A stretch of 64,000 bases of DNA from Xanthomonas sp. GPE 39 (GTDB lineage Bacteria > Pseudomonadota > Gammaproteobacteria > Xanthomonadales > Xanthomonadaceae). The notes beneath the pieces were generated by a model that was given only the letters and a program-made list of their open reading frames with translations, was not told the origin of the DNA and did not search any database. Position 1 is the first letter of the stretch. Each line of letters begins with the position of its first letter. Shown here in pieces: positions 46,597-56,090 of the stretch. Position numbers and translations under genes: made by a program. Where the stretch lies: the NCBI RefSeq assembly GCF_000963005.1, contig NZ_JZHZ01000007.1, positions 2,836,621-2,900,620 of the forward strand, written 5' to 3'.

Positions 46597-47712
46597 CTAA
46601 TCAGACAAACGCTGGGCATGCCGATCCAGCAAGCCATACACCCTCTCGTCGCACCGTGGCACCTCCACCCCCACCAACGCCGCCGCCGCGCGATACGTCT
46701 GCAACCGATGCACGCGCGCCACGAGGTCCGCATCATGGGCCGCATCCTGCTCACTCCCCGGGCCGCTGCCCGGTAGCCAGCCGCAGCGACGGAACTGCTG
46801 CAGGAACCAACGTCCGTCCGACAGCCACGGGAAGTTCGTCAGGCCGCCCGCGTGGAAGCGCAAGCCGTGCGGGTCGGCGCCGTGGTCGGCCAGGCCACCC
46901 GGCAGCAGGCAGGCGGCGATGCGCTCGGCGGGCAGATCGATCACGCTCGGGTCGGCGAGCCAGGCCACGGCCTCACGACGGTGTGCGGCATCGTCGAGCC
47001 AGCGGCAGGCATCAAGCACCGTGGCGGTCAGCGCGATGGCGAGCTCGGGTTGCAACGCGGCGAAGGCGCGGCGACAGGCCAGCACCTTTTCCGGATGGCC
47101 GGGCCACAGTTCACCGCTACGGATGATGCGCCGGCCAACGCCGACGCTCTCGGCCTGGGCGGCCCAGGGTTCGCCAGCGCAGTAGCCATCCAGTTCGCCG
47201 CGCGCCAAGGCGTCGGGCATATGCGCTGGCGGCAGCGTCACCGCACGAATGTCGCGCAGTGGGTCCACGCCCTGCGCTGCCAGCCAGGCGTACAACCACA
47301 TGGCGTGGGTGCCGGTGGGAAAGGTCTGCGCGAACACCGGCACACGACCCAGCGCGGCGAACGCTGCGGGCAACGGCGTGCCTTGCGTCAGCGCGGCGGC
47401 AAGTGTCGGTGCCAACACGATGGCCTGACCGTTCTGGTTGAGGGTGAGCAGGATCGCCAGTTCCGCCTGCGGGCCGCCGATGCCGCATTCCACGCCATAG
47501 ACCAAGCCGGCCAGTGCATGCGCGGCGTCGAGCTCGCCAGATAGCAGCTTGTCGCGCACCGCTGCCCACGACGCTTGGCGCTGCAAGTCCAAGCGCAGGC
47601 CATAGCGTAAATCCAGGCCCAGGCGCGCGGCCACGATCAGCGGCGCGCAATCGATCAGCGGCAGGTAGCCCAGGCGCAGCGTGGGCGGGATGGGGTGCAA
47701 TGGTGCGTTCAT
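46597..47712 (-). CDS. nasS: Nitrate sensor NasS (NrtA-like binding protein without signal peptide)
   Basis: A 371-residue soluble protein of the NrtA/CmpA periplasmic-binding type but with no signal peptide. Landmarks: LRLGYLPLIDCAPLIVAARLGLD, DAAHALAGLVYGVECG, TLNQNGQAIVL, FPTGTHAMWLYAWLAAQGVDP and GYCAGEPWAAQAE. In relatives NasS binds nitrate and holds NasT inactive in its absence. It follows nasT by 7 bp, so the two are made together. Confidence 0.92.
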   Translation of the reverse strand: MNAPLHPIPPTLRLGYLPLIDCAPLIVAARLGLDLRYGLRLDLQRQASWAAVRDKLLSGELDAAHALAGLVYGVECGIGGPQAELAILLTLNQNGQAIVLAPTLAAALTQGTPLPAAFAALGRVPVFAQTFPTGTHAMWLYAWLAAQGVDPLRDIRAVTLPPAHMPDALARGELDGYCAGEPWAAQAESVGVGRRIIRSGELWPGHPEKVLACRRAFAALQPELAIALTATVLDACRWLDDAAHRREAVAWLADPSVIDLPAERIAACLLPGGLADHGADPHGLRFHAGGLTNFPWLSDGRWFLQQFRRCGWLPGSGPGSEQDAAHDADLVARVHRLQTYRAAAALVGVEVPRCDERVYGLLDRHAQRLSD

Positions 47713-47719
47713 CGGTGCC

Positions 47720-48295
47720 TCATCCCAGCAAATCGGCCATGGCGAGGATGCGCTCGGCGACCTCGGCCAGTTTCAGTCCTTGCTTCATCGCCTGTTGCCG
47801 CAGCGCGGCGTAGGCATCGTTCTCGCTCATGCCGCGCTTGTCCATCAGCAGGCGCTTGGCACGGTCGATGCGTTCGCGTTCGCGCAGTTTGCGCTGCACT
47901 TCGTCCAGTTGCCGGCGCATGCCCGCTTCCTGTTCAAAACGCGCCAACGCAACCTGCACGATCGGCGCCAGCCGCGCCGGCGCCAGACCATCGACCACGT
48001 AGGTAGTGACGCCGGCGCCGACTGCGGCACGGATCAACTGGTCGTCGCCATCGGCGGAGAACATCACCACCGGGCGCGGTGCTTGACGATGGATCAGCGC
48101 CAGTTGTTCCAGCGTATCGCGCGAAGGCGAATCGACATCGAGAATGACCACGTCCGGCTGCTGGGTGGACACCGCCTTGAGCAACGCCGGTGCCGCGGCG
48201 ACTTCGTCCAACACCGCGTAGCCGGCATCGAGCAGCGCCTGGCGCAGTTGCCCGATCGGCTTTTCGGTATCGTTGACCAGCAGGACACGCAGCAT
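47720..48295 (-). CDS. nasT: ANTAR-domain antiterminator NasT
   Basis: A 191-residue protein with an N-terminal pseudo-receiver domain (LRVLLVNDTEKPIGQLRQAL, VVILDVDSPSRDTLEQL) and a C-terminal ANTAR domain (AKRLLMDKRGMSENDAYAALRQQAM). ANTAR proteins bind paired hexaloop hairpins and prevent termination. The target is very probably the leader RNA at 45010-45073. The start at 48295 was chosen over 48325 to give the usual N-terminus. It is divergent from the cysG-like gene, 91 bp apart. Confidence 0.93.
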   Translation of the reverse strand: MLRVLLVNDTEKPIGQLRQALLDAGYAVLDEVAAAPALLKAVSTQQPDVVILDVDSPSRDTLEQLALIHRQAPRPVVMFSADGDDQLIRAAVGAGVTTYVVDGLAPARLAPIVQVALARFEQEAGMRRQLDEVQRKLRERERIDRAKRLLMDKRGMSENDAYAALRQQAMKQGLKLAEVAERILAMADLLG

Positions 48296-48386
48296 TCGGT
48301 CATGGCGAACGGTGGTTGGCTTCACCGCATGGTGCCATGCGACATGCCCTGCCGCGAGCCGTCCCCCTCAGCTTCCAGGAGTCCGC

Positions 48387-49370
48387 ATGCCGTTGTATCC
48401 CTTGTTTGCCGATCTGCTCGGGCGCCGCGTGTTGGTGGTCGGCGGGGGCGAGGTGGCGATGCGCAAGATCGAAGCGCTACTGCATGCTGGTGCGGACCTG
48501 CTGGTCTACGCGCATGCGCTCAACGACACCGTGGCGCAGTGGCTGGCACAGGGCCGGCTGCGGCGTGTCGATGGCGATTTCGATCCGCAGTGGCTGGATG
48601 CCGCCTGGCTGGTGGTGGCGGCCACGGACGACGAGGCCTTCAATCGACATCTGGCCGAACAAGCCGGGCTGCGCCGCAAGTGGGTCAACGTGGTCGACGA
48701 CGCGGCGCTCTCCACCTTCCAGGTGCCGGCGATCATCGACCGTGATCCGCTCTTGGTGGCGATCTCTTCCAGCGGCGCGGCGCCGATGCTGGCGCGGCGT
48801 CTGCGCGAACGCTGGGAAACCGAATTGGATCACTCCTACGCCGCACTGGCGCAATTGTTCGCGCGCCACCGCGAGGCGATCCGCACACGCCTGCCGCAGT
48901 TGCCACAGCGCCGGCGCTGGTTCGAGCAAGTGCTGGAAGGGCCGGTGCAGACGCTGCTGCAGAGCGGCCAGCACGACGCGGCCGAACAGGCGTTCGCCGA
49001 CAGCCTGCAGCGCAACGACGCAGTACCGCGACAAGGCAGCGCCTGCTTGGTCGGCACCGGCACCGGTGACCCAGGTGCGCTGACGCTGAAAGCACTGCGC
49101 GCACTCAATCAGGCCGATCTGCTGCTGTGCGGTACCGACGTCAGCGCCGCGGTGCTGAGCCTGGCGCGCCGCGACGCCACCCGCCAGCCACTGCCTGGCG
49201 ATCCAGCCGCACACCTGACGCTGCTGTGCGAACAGGCCCGCGCGGGACAGCGCGTGGTCAGTCTGTTGCCCGGCGATGCATTCCGACAGCCCCCACACGC
49301 CACGCTGGCCGCCGAGCTCACTGCCGCCGGCATTGCCTGCGATGTGATCCCCGGCGTCGCATTGCATTAA
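48387..49370 (+). CDS. cysG: Siroheme synthase (CysG-like) with truncated methyltransferase domain
   Basis: A 327-residue protein. The N-terminal precorrin-2 dehydrogenase/ferrochelatase domain is complete: LFADLLGRRVLVVGGGEVAMRKI, VAATDDEAFNRHLA, NVVDDAALSTFQVPAII and SSSGAAPMLARRLRER, with a helical dimer part to about residue 215. The C-terminal SUMT domain keeps only its first 110 residues (LVGTGTGDPGALTLKALRAL) and stops at IPGVALH, before the rest of the SAM site. The separate cobA gene likely covers the methylation. AGGAG at about 48377 supports the start. Confidence 0.9.
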   Translation: MPLYPLFADLLGRRVLVVGGGEVAMRKIEALLHAGADLLVYAHALNDTVAQWLAQGRLRRVDGDFDPQWLDAAWLVVAATDDEAFNRHLAEQAGLRRKWVNVVDDAALSTFQVPAIIDRDPLLVAISSSGAAPMLARRLRERWETELDHSYAALAQLFARHREAIRTRLPQLPQRRRWFEQVLEGPVQTLLQSGQHDAAEQAFADSLQRNDAVPRQGSACLVGTGTGDPGALTLKALRALNQADLLLCGTDVSAAVLSLARRDATRQPLPGDPAAHLTLLCEQARAGQRVVSLLPGDAFRQPPHATLAAELTAAGIACDVIPGVALH

Positions 49371-49768
49371 GGCAAGCGCAGCGCGCGTGCGCTATCCGTA
49401 CAGATGCGTGCGAAGCAGCGGAGCGCACCGACAAAACGTGCGCTTGGCCTTGACCATCCGCCTCTGCGCACGATTGATCGTCAACGCAGCTCGGCTCAAG
49501 AATACAAACCCGCTCCAGGCAAGCAACTGCGGCAGCGATGACGATGCGCATACCGTCAGGACCGGGTCATCGCCCATCACCCCGATTGTGGCGAGGCATG
49601 CACGTCGGTGCCATCGTCCACCAGCAGGCCATCGACATCGGCTTTGTATCGAAGGGAATGCGAAGAGCGTGCCGCAGGTTGCGGGGCGCACATCGGGATC
49701 GACCCAATGTATTGCATGCTCCAAGCATGCTCAAAAAATAAAACGCAGGCGTCAGGCAAACGAACGTG
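49371..49768. other. 398-bp intergenic region between convergent genes
   Basis: No gene was recognised in this stretch between the cysG-like stop and the exported protein's terminator. Short frames on both strands lack ribosome binding sites. Confidence 0.5.
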
Positions 49769-49792
49769 CCCGCCGCATACGGCGGGCACGAT
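49769..49792 (-). terminator. Hairpin terminator after the exported duplicated-domain protein
   Basis: A perfect 10-bp stem GTGCCCGCCG/CGGCGGGCAC with a 4-nt loop starts 18 bp beyond the stop codon of the minus-strand gene at 49811. The following T-run is interrupted (GTTCGTTTGCC), so termination strength is uncertain. Confidence 0.6.
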
Positions 49793-49810
49793 GTCGCAAG
49801 GGGCAACCGA

Positions 49811-50560
49811 TCAACGCGAAGGCGGCGGCACCACCGGAACGCCAGGTTGTCCCGGCACAGCCGGCGGCGGCGGCGGGGCCGGCTGCGCAAACACCGCTTG
49901 TTGCGAGGCACGGTCACGACCCACTTGAGTCGCTTCCACCGCACGCCCCACATTGGTGATCACACCAAAGCCGCTCACGCTCAGGCGTGCGCCGGGACGC
50001 AACAACTCGCTGTATTGCAGCGCGGCCGGGGGCGGCATCCGCACCACCGTGCCGTCGCTGAGCAACGCACCAGCGGTTTCGCCACGCGGCCCGTAGATCA
50101 ACCGTTCGATACGGCCATCGGTCTGCAGCGGGGTGAGCGACGGCGGCGACGGCGGGGCGGGCGGCGGCGTCATCGGGTTCGGCGGGCGGTCCACCACCTG
50201 CTTGCCACTGCGGCGCGCGGTGATCGTACTGGCCTGCAATACCGGCAGGCTGCCCAGGCGATAGCCCTGCACCGACACCGCATCACCACGGCGCACCGCC
50301 GCTTGCAGATCGCCCGATAGATGTGGCGGGAAGTTGACCTGGGTACCGTCCACCAACCACATCCCATCGACATCGCCATTCGGGTTGATCATGAAACGTT
50401 CGACGGTGCCGTCCACCTGCACCGGCGCGGCAGCCACTGGCGCGTCGGCTCCCAGCGGTGCGGGCGGGACAGGCGGCGGAGCGGGCTGCGCATACACCTG
50501 TGCGCCGGCAGTGGTGGCAACAAAGACCAAGGACAGAGCGAGTGCGTGACGACGGATCAT
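49811..50560 (-). CDS. Exported Pro-rich protein with two repeated domains
   Basis: A 249-residue protein with a signal peptide (MIRRHALALSLVFVATTAGA) and three Pro/Ala-rich linkers. Two similar domains of about 55 residues follow: VDGTVERFMINPNGDVDGMW in the first half and TDGRIERLIYGPRGETAGAL in the second, each ending with a GDAVSVQGY/GARLSVSGF-like strand. They look like small beta-barrel (OB-like) folds. The C-terminus is poly-Pro. GGAG lies 8 bp before the ATG. The role is unknown; it is probably periplasmic. Confidence 0.75.
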   Translation of the reverse strand: MIRRHALALSLVFVATTAGAQVYAQPAPPPVPPAPLGADAPVAAAPVQVDGTVERFMINPNGDVDGMWLVDGTQVNFPPHLSGDLQAAVRRGDAVSVQGYRLGSLPVLQASTITARRSGKQVVDRPPNPMTPPPAPPSPPSLTPLQTDGRIERLIYGPRGETAGALLSDGTVVRMPPPAALQYSELLRPGARLSVSGFGVITNVGRAVEATQVGRDRASQQAVFAQPAPPPPPAVPGQPGVPVVPPPSR

Positions 50561-50745
50561 GAGATGTTCTCCAAAGCGGCAAGGAGGGCCGCTTGCATAG
50601 AGATAAAGCAGGCACCGTGCCAACCTTCAAATCATTGATATATAAAGAAATAGAAGGGAACTCTCAGCATCGCGACGTCCTCATTGCATCCACATCCGTC
50701 CGTTTTTCGGACACCTTCCCGGCCTACGCCGCCCGCGACGGACAC

Positions 50746-52083
50746 TCACTGCAAACCGTATTCGTCGAGCTTGCGGTACAGCAATTGGCGATGGATACCG
50801 AGCCGACGCGCTGCCTCGGCGCGATTACCATGGGTGTGCGCCAACGCCGCCTGGATCATGCGTCGCTCCAGTTGCGCAATCGCCTGCGGCAGGGTCATCG
50901 CATCGGTGTCGACAACCGTCGCATCGCTCGGCTCGGCCAGTAGTTCGTCAAGATCGTGCGCTTCGATCACTGGCGCGCGCACCAGCACCTGGCAACGCTG
51001 CATGGCGTTACGCAATTCGCGCACGTTGCCCGGCCAGGGATAGGCGCGCAGTCGTGCCTGCGCCGTGGGCGATAACGTCTGCGCGCTGCTCGCGCCGGCC
51101 TGTAGAAAGTGTTGCGCCAACAGCAGGATGTCGTCGCCGCGCTCGCGTAGCGGCGGCAGTTCGATCGGCACGACGTTGAGCCGGTAGCGCAGATCGCTAC
51201 GGAAGCTTCCCGCCTCCACCGCCTGAGCCAGATCGCGGTGCGTTGCGGCGATCACCCGCACGTCCACTTTTTGCGCGCCGCGCCCGCCCAGCGGCGACAC
51301 TTCGCCTTCCTGTAGGAAGCGCAGCAGTTTGGCCTGCATCGGCAATGGCATGTCGCCGATTTCGTCGAGGAACAACGTGCCACCGTCGGCATCGCGAATC
51401 AGGCCACTGCGGTCGGCAACCGCGCCGGAGAACGCCCCCTTGCGGTAACCGAACAACTCGCTCTCCATCAGCTCGGTGGGAATGGCCGCGCAATTGACCG
51501 CAACGAAGGGCTGCCCGGCGCGAGCGCTGGCACGGTGCAAGGCACGCGCGGCCAATTCCTTGCCGGTGCCGGTTTCGCCGCAGATCAACACCGGCAGATC
51601 GGAAGCAGCAGCCAGACCGATACGCTTGTGCACGGTGCGCATCGCCGCACTGTGTCCAAGCAGTGCATCGTCGTCCTCGACCAGTGCCGCCGACGTTGAC
51701 GCTGGCGCCTGTTCGGCACTATTGAGCAGTGCGCGTTCGACCACCGCGGCGATATCGGCACGGCCCACCGGCTTGACCAGATGATCGAACGCGCCAAGTT
51801 TCATCGCTTCGATGGTATTGCTGCTGGAAGCATGGGCGGTGAGCATCACCAACGGCACGCGCGCGGCCTGCACATCGTCCTGGCGTGCGCGCATCAGTGC
51901 GATGCCATCCATCCCTGGCATGCGGAAATCCACGAAGGCCAGGTCGATGTCGCCCTCGCCCAATCGCGCCAGCCCAGCGTGCGGATCGGCCAGCGCGATC
52001 ACCTCGTGGCCGAAAGAGCGCAATGTCGCCTGCAACGTCGCAAGGAACGCCTGGTCGTCGTCGATGATCAGGATGCGCGCCAT
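50746..52083 (-). CDS. Sigma-54-dependent response regulator (NtrC family)
   Basis: A 445-residue activator. The receiver domain has IIDDDQAFLATL and the phospho-acceptor Asp in FVDFRMPGMDG. The AAA+ domain has Walker A GETGTGKE, the sigma-54 contact loop GAFSGA (a variant of GAFTGA), Walker B GGTLFLDEIGDM and RYRLNVVPI. The C-terminal Fis-type HTH is NRAEAARRLGIHRQLLYRKL. It overlaps the kinase gene upstream by 16 bp, so the two form one operon. The target promoters are unknown; the nitrate promoter at 45086 is one possibility, but NtrC itself is also expected elsewhere. Confidence 0.94.
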   Translation of the reverse strand: MARILIIDDDQAFLATLQATLRSFGHEVIALADPHAGLARLGEGDIDLAFVDFRMPGMDGIALMRARQDDVQAARVPLVMLTAHASSSNTIEAMKLGAFDHLVKPVGRADIAAVVERALLNSAEQAPASTSAALVEDDDALLGHSAAMRTVHKRIGLAAASDLPVLICGETGTGKELAARALHRASARAGQPFVAVNCAAIPTELMESELFGYRKGAFSGAVADRSGLIRDADGGTLFLDEIGDMPLPMQAKLLRFLQEGEVSPLGGRGAQKVDVRVIAATHRDLAQAVEAGSFRSDLRYRLNVVPIELPPLRERGDDILLLAQHFLQAGASSAQTLSPTAQARLRAYPWPGNVRELRNAMQRCQVLVRAPVIEAHDLDELLAEPSDATVVDTDAMTLPQAIAQLERRMIQAALAHTHGNRAEAARRLGIHRQLLYRKLDEYGLQ

Positions 52084-53504
52084 GGCAGCTCCAAAGTGAA
52101 CGTGGTGATGCCATCGTGGTGCGCGTAACGCACCTCGCCGCCATGTGCGCGGGCGATCTCACGCACCAATGCCAGACCCAGCCCATTGCCATCGCTGCGA
52201 CCACTGGCGAATGGCTCGAACAAGTGCGCGGCGACTGGCGCGACGACCGGTTCGCCGCGATTGCACACACTTAGCCGCAGCAGATCCGCATCGACGTGCA
52301 CGACCAGCATCACCTCGCTCCCTGCCTCGGCGTGCTGCAGCGCGTTGCGCAACAGGTTGTGTAAGGCACGCGCGCTCTGCTGCGGATCCAGCCGCCACTG
52401 CACCTGCGCCGCGTCCATGTGCAGCGCGATCGGCGGTGCCTGCCCATTCCATTCGGCTGGCTCCAGCAACGCCTGCAACCACGGCCGCAACTGCACGGTT
52501 TGCTGTTGCAGGCGGATCGGCTGGACCATGCCGAGTAGGCTCTCGACCACTCCATCCAAGCGCTGGATCTGCGTCAGCATCAATTGCGCTTGCGCATCGT
52601 CGAACCCATCTCCACCGGCTGCGATTTGATTCTCCAACGCCAGACGCAGAGTTGCGATCGGATTGCGGATTTCATGCGCCACGGTGGCGGTCATGCGCCC
52701 GAGCGCGACCAGCCGTTCGTGTCGCGACAGTTCCTCACCAAGCTGACGCGTCTGCGCCAACGCCTGCGCACTGCGCTGGGCGTAATCGGTGACCGCCGCA
52801 CCGAGGCGGTCCAATTCCGGTGCGCCGGTCGCGGGAATGGCGGGTATTTCGGCCTGCGTCGCCAGCGCCTGCTGGATACGCTGCAAGCGCTGGCTCCAGC
52901 GCCGCACGACCCATCCCAGCGCCAGTGCCGACCCCACCACCAAGACCAGAATCAGCGCCATGCCCAGCGCCAGCGGCAGACTGGCCGCAGCATCGCTGGA
53001 AGCGACTCGGGTCATGGTCCAGGCGGCGGCATGGCGATCCAGTGGACACGCCGCGATCAGCAAGGTCTCGCGCTGCCCGTCGCGCCGGTAGCTCACCGCC
53101 TGGCGCGCATCGACGCCGCGCTGCGCCGTGGCGACGATCATCGCGCGTTCGGCCGCGGGCACGTCGGTTTTGTGTTCGCTGCCATCGTAGGTCGGGTAGG
53201 CATAAGCCAGGAAGCCGCGCTGGCGATCCCAGATGCCACCTTCCACGCCAGCGGCATCGGCCAGAACCAATTGCGTCACCACCGCCGCCAGGCCGGTGCC
53301 ATCGCTGCCGTGCGCGGCGACACTGGCGCCGTTGTAGCGCTGCACCATGTGTGCACACACCTCCTGCAACTGCGCTTGCGCCCGCTGCGCACGCACGCCC
53401 TCGCTGTGCCGATACAGCCCGACCAGCACCACCGCCATGCCGACACAGGCGGCGACGATGACGATCCAGATCAGCAGGAGTTGGCGCAGCAGCGAACGGG
53501 GCAT
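52068..53504 (-). CDS. Membrane sensor histidine kinase (partner of sigma-54 regulator)
   Basis: A 478-residue kinase. The first membrane helix is at about residues 9-31, then a periplasmic sensor of about 150 residues, a second helix at about 180-205 and a HAMP-like linker. The HisKA domain has VAHEIRNPIATLRLALE. The HATPase domain has N box LHNLLRNALQHAE and GNGLGLALVREIARAHGG. The start at 53504 gives the membrane N-terminus; frames further upstream are Arg-rich and not credible. It overlaps the regulator gene by 16 bp. Confidence 0.92.
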   Translation of the reverse strand: MPRSLLRQLLLIWIVIVAACVGMAVVLVGLYRHSEGVRAQRAQAQLQEVCAHMVQRYNGASVAAHGSDGTGLAAVVTQLVLADAAGVEGGIWDRQRGFLAYAYPTYDGSEHKTDVPAAERAMIVATAQRGVDARQAVSYRRDGQRETLLIAACPLDRHAAAWTMTRVASSDAAASLPLALGMALILVLVVGSALALGWVVRRWSQRLQRIQQALATQAEIPAIPATGAPELDRLGAAVTDYAQRSAQALAQTRQLGEELSRHERLVALGRMTATVAHEIRNPIATLRLALENQIAAGGDGFDDAQAQLMLTQIQRLDGVVESLLGMVQPIRLQQQTVQLRPWLQALLEPAEWNGQAPPIALHMDAAQVQWRLDPQQSARALHNLLRNALQHAEAGSEVMLVVHVDADLLRLSVCNRGEPVVAPVAAHLFEPFASGRSDGNGLGLALVREIARAHGGEVRYAHHDGITTFTLELPWRAS

Positions 53505-53870
53505 GGCTGACCTTTGCACGAAACGAAACGACGAAGCCGATCGTACCTGCGGGGCGAAGCCACGGCCATGCGCGGGACGCAGCGCACCGTATGACGCGTC
53601 GTTCTCAATGCTCGGACCAACCTGCTTCGGCGACACGCGCACGCATCTGTGCGATACGCGCAGGCAGTACATGCAGCGCCATTGCGACGGGACAACCGCC
53701 ATGAGGTTGATCGGTTACGTTACGGTGCGGCGTTTTTCGCCACGATCAGCGCCGCATTTGCGGTCACGATCTGAGGGCAGCCATGAGAATGCGCTGGGCA
53801 TACGCACAAGCTCATGACTGCTGCGTCACTGACGGGCCAAGGCGCGTTATTGCAGCGCCGTGCCGTTTAC
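53505..53870. other. 366-bp intergenic region upstream of the two-component pair
   Basis: The promoter of the kinase/regulator operon should lie here (minus strand, just above 53504), as should the end of the desaturase transcript. No gene was recognised. Confidence 0.5.
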
Positions 53871-54995
53871 TCAACCTGCTTGTTGTGCCGCCGCCCGCAA
53901 GGCACGCACCGGCCGGGGCCGACTGGGGAAAGCATGGCGCACGATCCGCCACATCACCTGGCCGAACTGACGCGGCAGCGACCCGGTGTTGTAGTGCTGA
54001 CCGTAACGCGCGCAGATCTTGCGCACCTCCAGCGCTAGCCCCGCATAGCGGTTGGCCGGCACATCGGGATAGAAATGGTGTTCGATCTGATGGCTCAGAT
54101 TGCCCGAGAGCAGATTCAGCAGCTTGCCGCCGGCCAGATTGGACGAGCCGCGCAACTGGCGCAGATACCAGTGACCGCGCGACTCGTTCTTGATCGACTC
54201 CTTGGGGAACGTCTCGACTTCTGCGGTGAAGTGGCCGCAGAAAATAATCACGAACGTCCAGATGCTGCGCAACACGTTGGCGACCAGGTTTCCCAGCAAC
54301 ACCGGCAGGAAGAACGGGCCAGCCAGCGCCGGAAACACCACGTAGTCCTTGATGATCTGCCGGCGCATCTTGCGCCCGACCGGAGCGAACGCACGGCGCA
54401 ACTGGCCAGGCTTCATCTTGCCCGCGAACCAGCGGCCCAGGCGCAGATCCTGGATCGCCACGCCCCATTCGAATAACACCGCGAACACCACCGCGATGAA
54501 CGGCTGCGCCAGGTAGAACGGACGCCAGCGCTGCTCGGGGAAGATGCGCAACAGGCCATAGCCGATGTCGTCGTCCATGCCGCGCACGTTGGTATAGGTG
54601 TGGTGCTTGAAGTTGTGCGTCTTGCGCCAGTTATCGCCAGTGGCGACGATGTCCCATTCGTAGGTATTGCCATTCAACTGCGCATCGCCCATCCAGTCGT
54701 ACTGGCCGTGCATGACGTTGTGGCCCAACTCCATGTTCTCCAGGATCTTGGACAACGTGAGCAGCAACACGCCCGCGATCCACGCCGGCAGCAACACGCT
54801 ATGCACGAACGCGCCGAGGAACAACAACGCGCGCCCCGCCAGACCGGTGTAGCGCACCGCCGCGACGATACGACGGATGTAGCGCGCATCGCGTGCGCCC
54901 AAATCGGCGAGTGTGCGCGTGCGCAGCGCGTCCAGTTCATCGCCAAAGGCTTGCAATTCGGCCGGAGTCAGTGCGCGGTTACGGGGAGCCGCCAT
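53871..54995 (-). CDS. Fatty-acid desaturase (DesB/DesA type)
   Basis: A 374-residue membrane enzyme with the three His boxes of acyl-lipid/acyl-CoA desaturases: GHNVMHGQYD, HNFKHHTYTN and HQIEHHFYPDVP. There are about four hydrophobic segments, two at residues 55-95 and two at about 160-260. It introduces a double bond into fatty acids at the inner membrane with electrons from a ferredoxin-type partner. The start at 54995 has AAGGA 7 bp upstream. It follows the reductase gene by 11 bp, and both are controlled together. Confidence 0.92.
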   Translation of the reverse strand: MAAPRNRALTPAELQAFGDELDALRTRTLADLGARDARYIRRIVAAVRYTGLAGRALLFLGAFVHSVLLPAWIAGVLLLTLSKILENMELGHNVMHGQYDWMGDAQLNGNTYEWDIVATGDNWRKTHNFKHHTYTNVRGMDDDIGYGLLRIFPEQRWRPFYLAQPFIAVVFAVLFEWGVAIQDLRLGRWFAGKMKPGQLRRAFAPVGRKMRRQIIKDYVVFPALAGPFFLPVLLGNLVANVLRSIWTFVIIFCGHFTAEVETFPKESIKNESRGHWYLRQLRGSSNLAGGKLLNLLSGNLSHQIEHHFYPDVPANRYAGLALEVRKICARYGQHYNTGSLPRQFGQVMWRIVRHAFPSRPRPVRALRAAAQQAG

Positions 54996-55006
54996 GGGAA
55001 AATCCT

Positions 55007-56083
55007 TCAAAGGTCCAGGGTCAGGTCACTACTGGCGCTGTTGATACACAGCTTCAGCGAACCGGGTTCGGTGGTGTGGGCACCGCTGAGCATGTCGCGG
55101 GTCGCACCGGACTGCTTGCCGCAGGCGCAGCTATTACAGATGCCCATGCGGCACCCATGCTTGGGCCGCAGGCCCTCGGCTTCCAGCGCGGTGAGCAGCG
55201 ATTGTCCGCGCGGCAATTGCAGCACACGGCCGCTGCGCGCCAGAGTCACCGCGACCGTGCCCTGCTCGATATCGTCCAGCGCCGGCGGCGGGCTGAACGC
55301 CTCGGCCTGGAAGCGCGCGACATGCGGCTGCAGACGCGCACGCGCAGCCTGCACGAAACCGCCCGGGCCGCAGGCAAGCACCTGCGCCTGCTCCAGGCCG
55401 TGCAGATGCTCCAGCGGCAACGTGTCCACACGCGGCGCGGGAGAATCGCCCTCGCCGGTGATCGCCAATTGCAGATGGAAGCGCGGATGCGCTGCAGCCA
55501 GCGCCTGCAGTTCGTCGCGGAAGCACACTTGCTCGTGGCGGCGCGCCCAATAGATCAGATCGACATCGGCAGGCATCCCTTCCGCCGCCAACTGCCGCAG
55601 CAACGCACGCATCGGCGTGATGCCACTGCCAGCAGCCAGCAACAACCAGCGACCACGCGAGGCCGCCGGCAGCACCATCTCGCCGAACGCCTGGCCCAGC
55701 TCGAACACTTCGCCGATCCGCGCCGTATTGGCCAGATATTGGCTGACCCGGCCACCGTCGACCACCTTGACCGTGATCGCCAGACGCCCGTCCGGCAATA
55801 GCGTGGGGCTGTAACTGCGCAACAAACGACGGCCTTCGATCTCCACGCCCAGTTCCACATGCTGACCGGCGCGCAACCCGCGCCAGTGGCGATTGGGCTG
55901 CAAGACCAGGGTCACCGCATCGCTGCTGGCGGCCTCGCGCTGCAGCAACCGCGCACGCGGGCGTTGCCAGGTCCACAGCGGATGCAGGCGTGTGGACCAG
56001 AAATCGAAAACATCCGGCCGCACCCAAGCATGCAACGCACGCATGGCGGGACGGAGCTTGGCGGGGCGGCGGGCGGCATTCAT
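55007..56083 (-). CDS. Ferredoxin reductase partner of the desaturase (DesC type)
   Basis: A 358-residue flavoprotein. The FAD domain has LLRSYSPT (RxYS), the NAD(P) domain has LLLAAGSGITPMRALLR and CGPGGFVQAA, and a C-terminal 2Fe-2S ferredoxin domain binds the cluster by Cys in GCRMGICNSCACGKQ and a later LCINS. This arrangement supplies electrons to the desaturase. The N-terminal 50 residues are not catalytic. The start at 56083 has no clear ribosome binding site. The gene pair matches the desBC pair of Pseudomonas. Confidence 0.9.
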   Translation of the reverse strand: MNAARRPAKLRPAMRALHAWVRPDVFDFWSTRLHPLWTWQRPRARLLQREAASSDAVTLVLQPNRHWRGLRAGQHVELGVEIEGRRLLRSYSPTLLPDGRLAITVKVVDGGRVSQYLANTARIGEVFELGQAFGEMVLPAASRGRWLLLAAGSGITPMRALLRQLAAEGMPADVDLIYWARRHEQVCFRDELQALAAAHPRFHLQLAITGEGDSPAPRVDTLPLEHLHGLEQAQVLACGPGGFVQAARARLQPHVARFQAEAFSPPPALDDIEQGTVAVTLARSGRVLQLPRGQSLLTALEAEGLRPKHGCRMGICNSCACGKQSGATRDMLSGAHTTEPGSLKLCINSASSDLTLDL

Positions 56084-56090
56084 GGCACAC

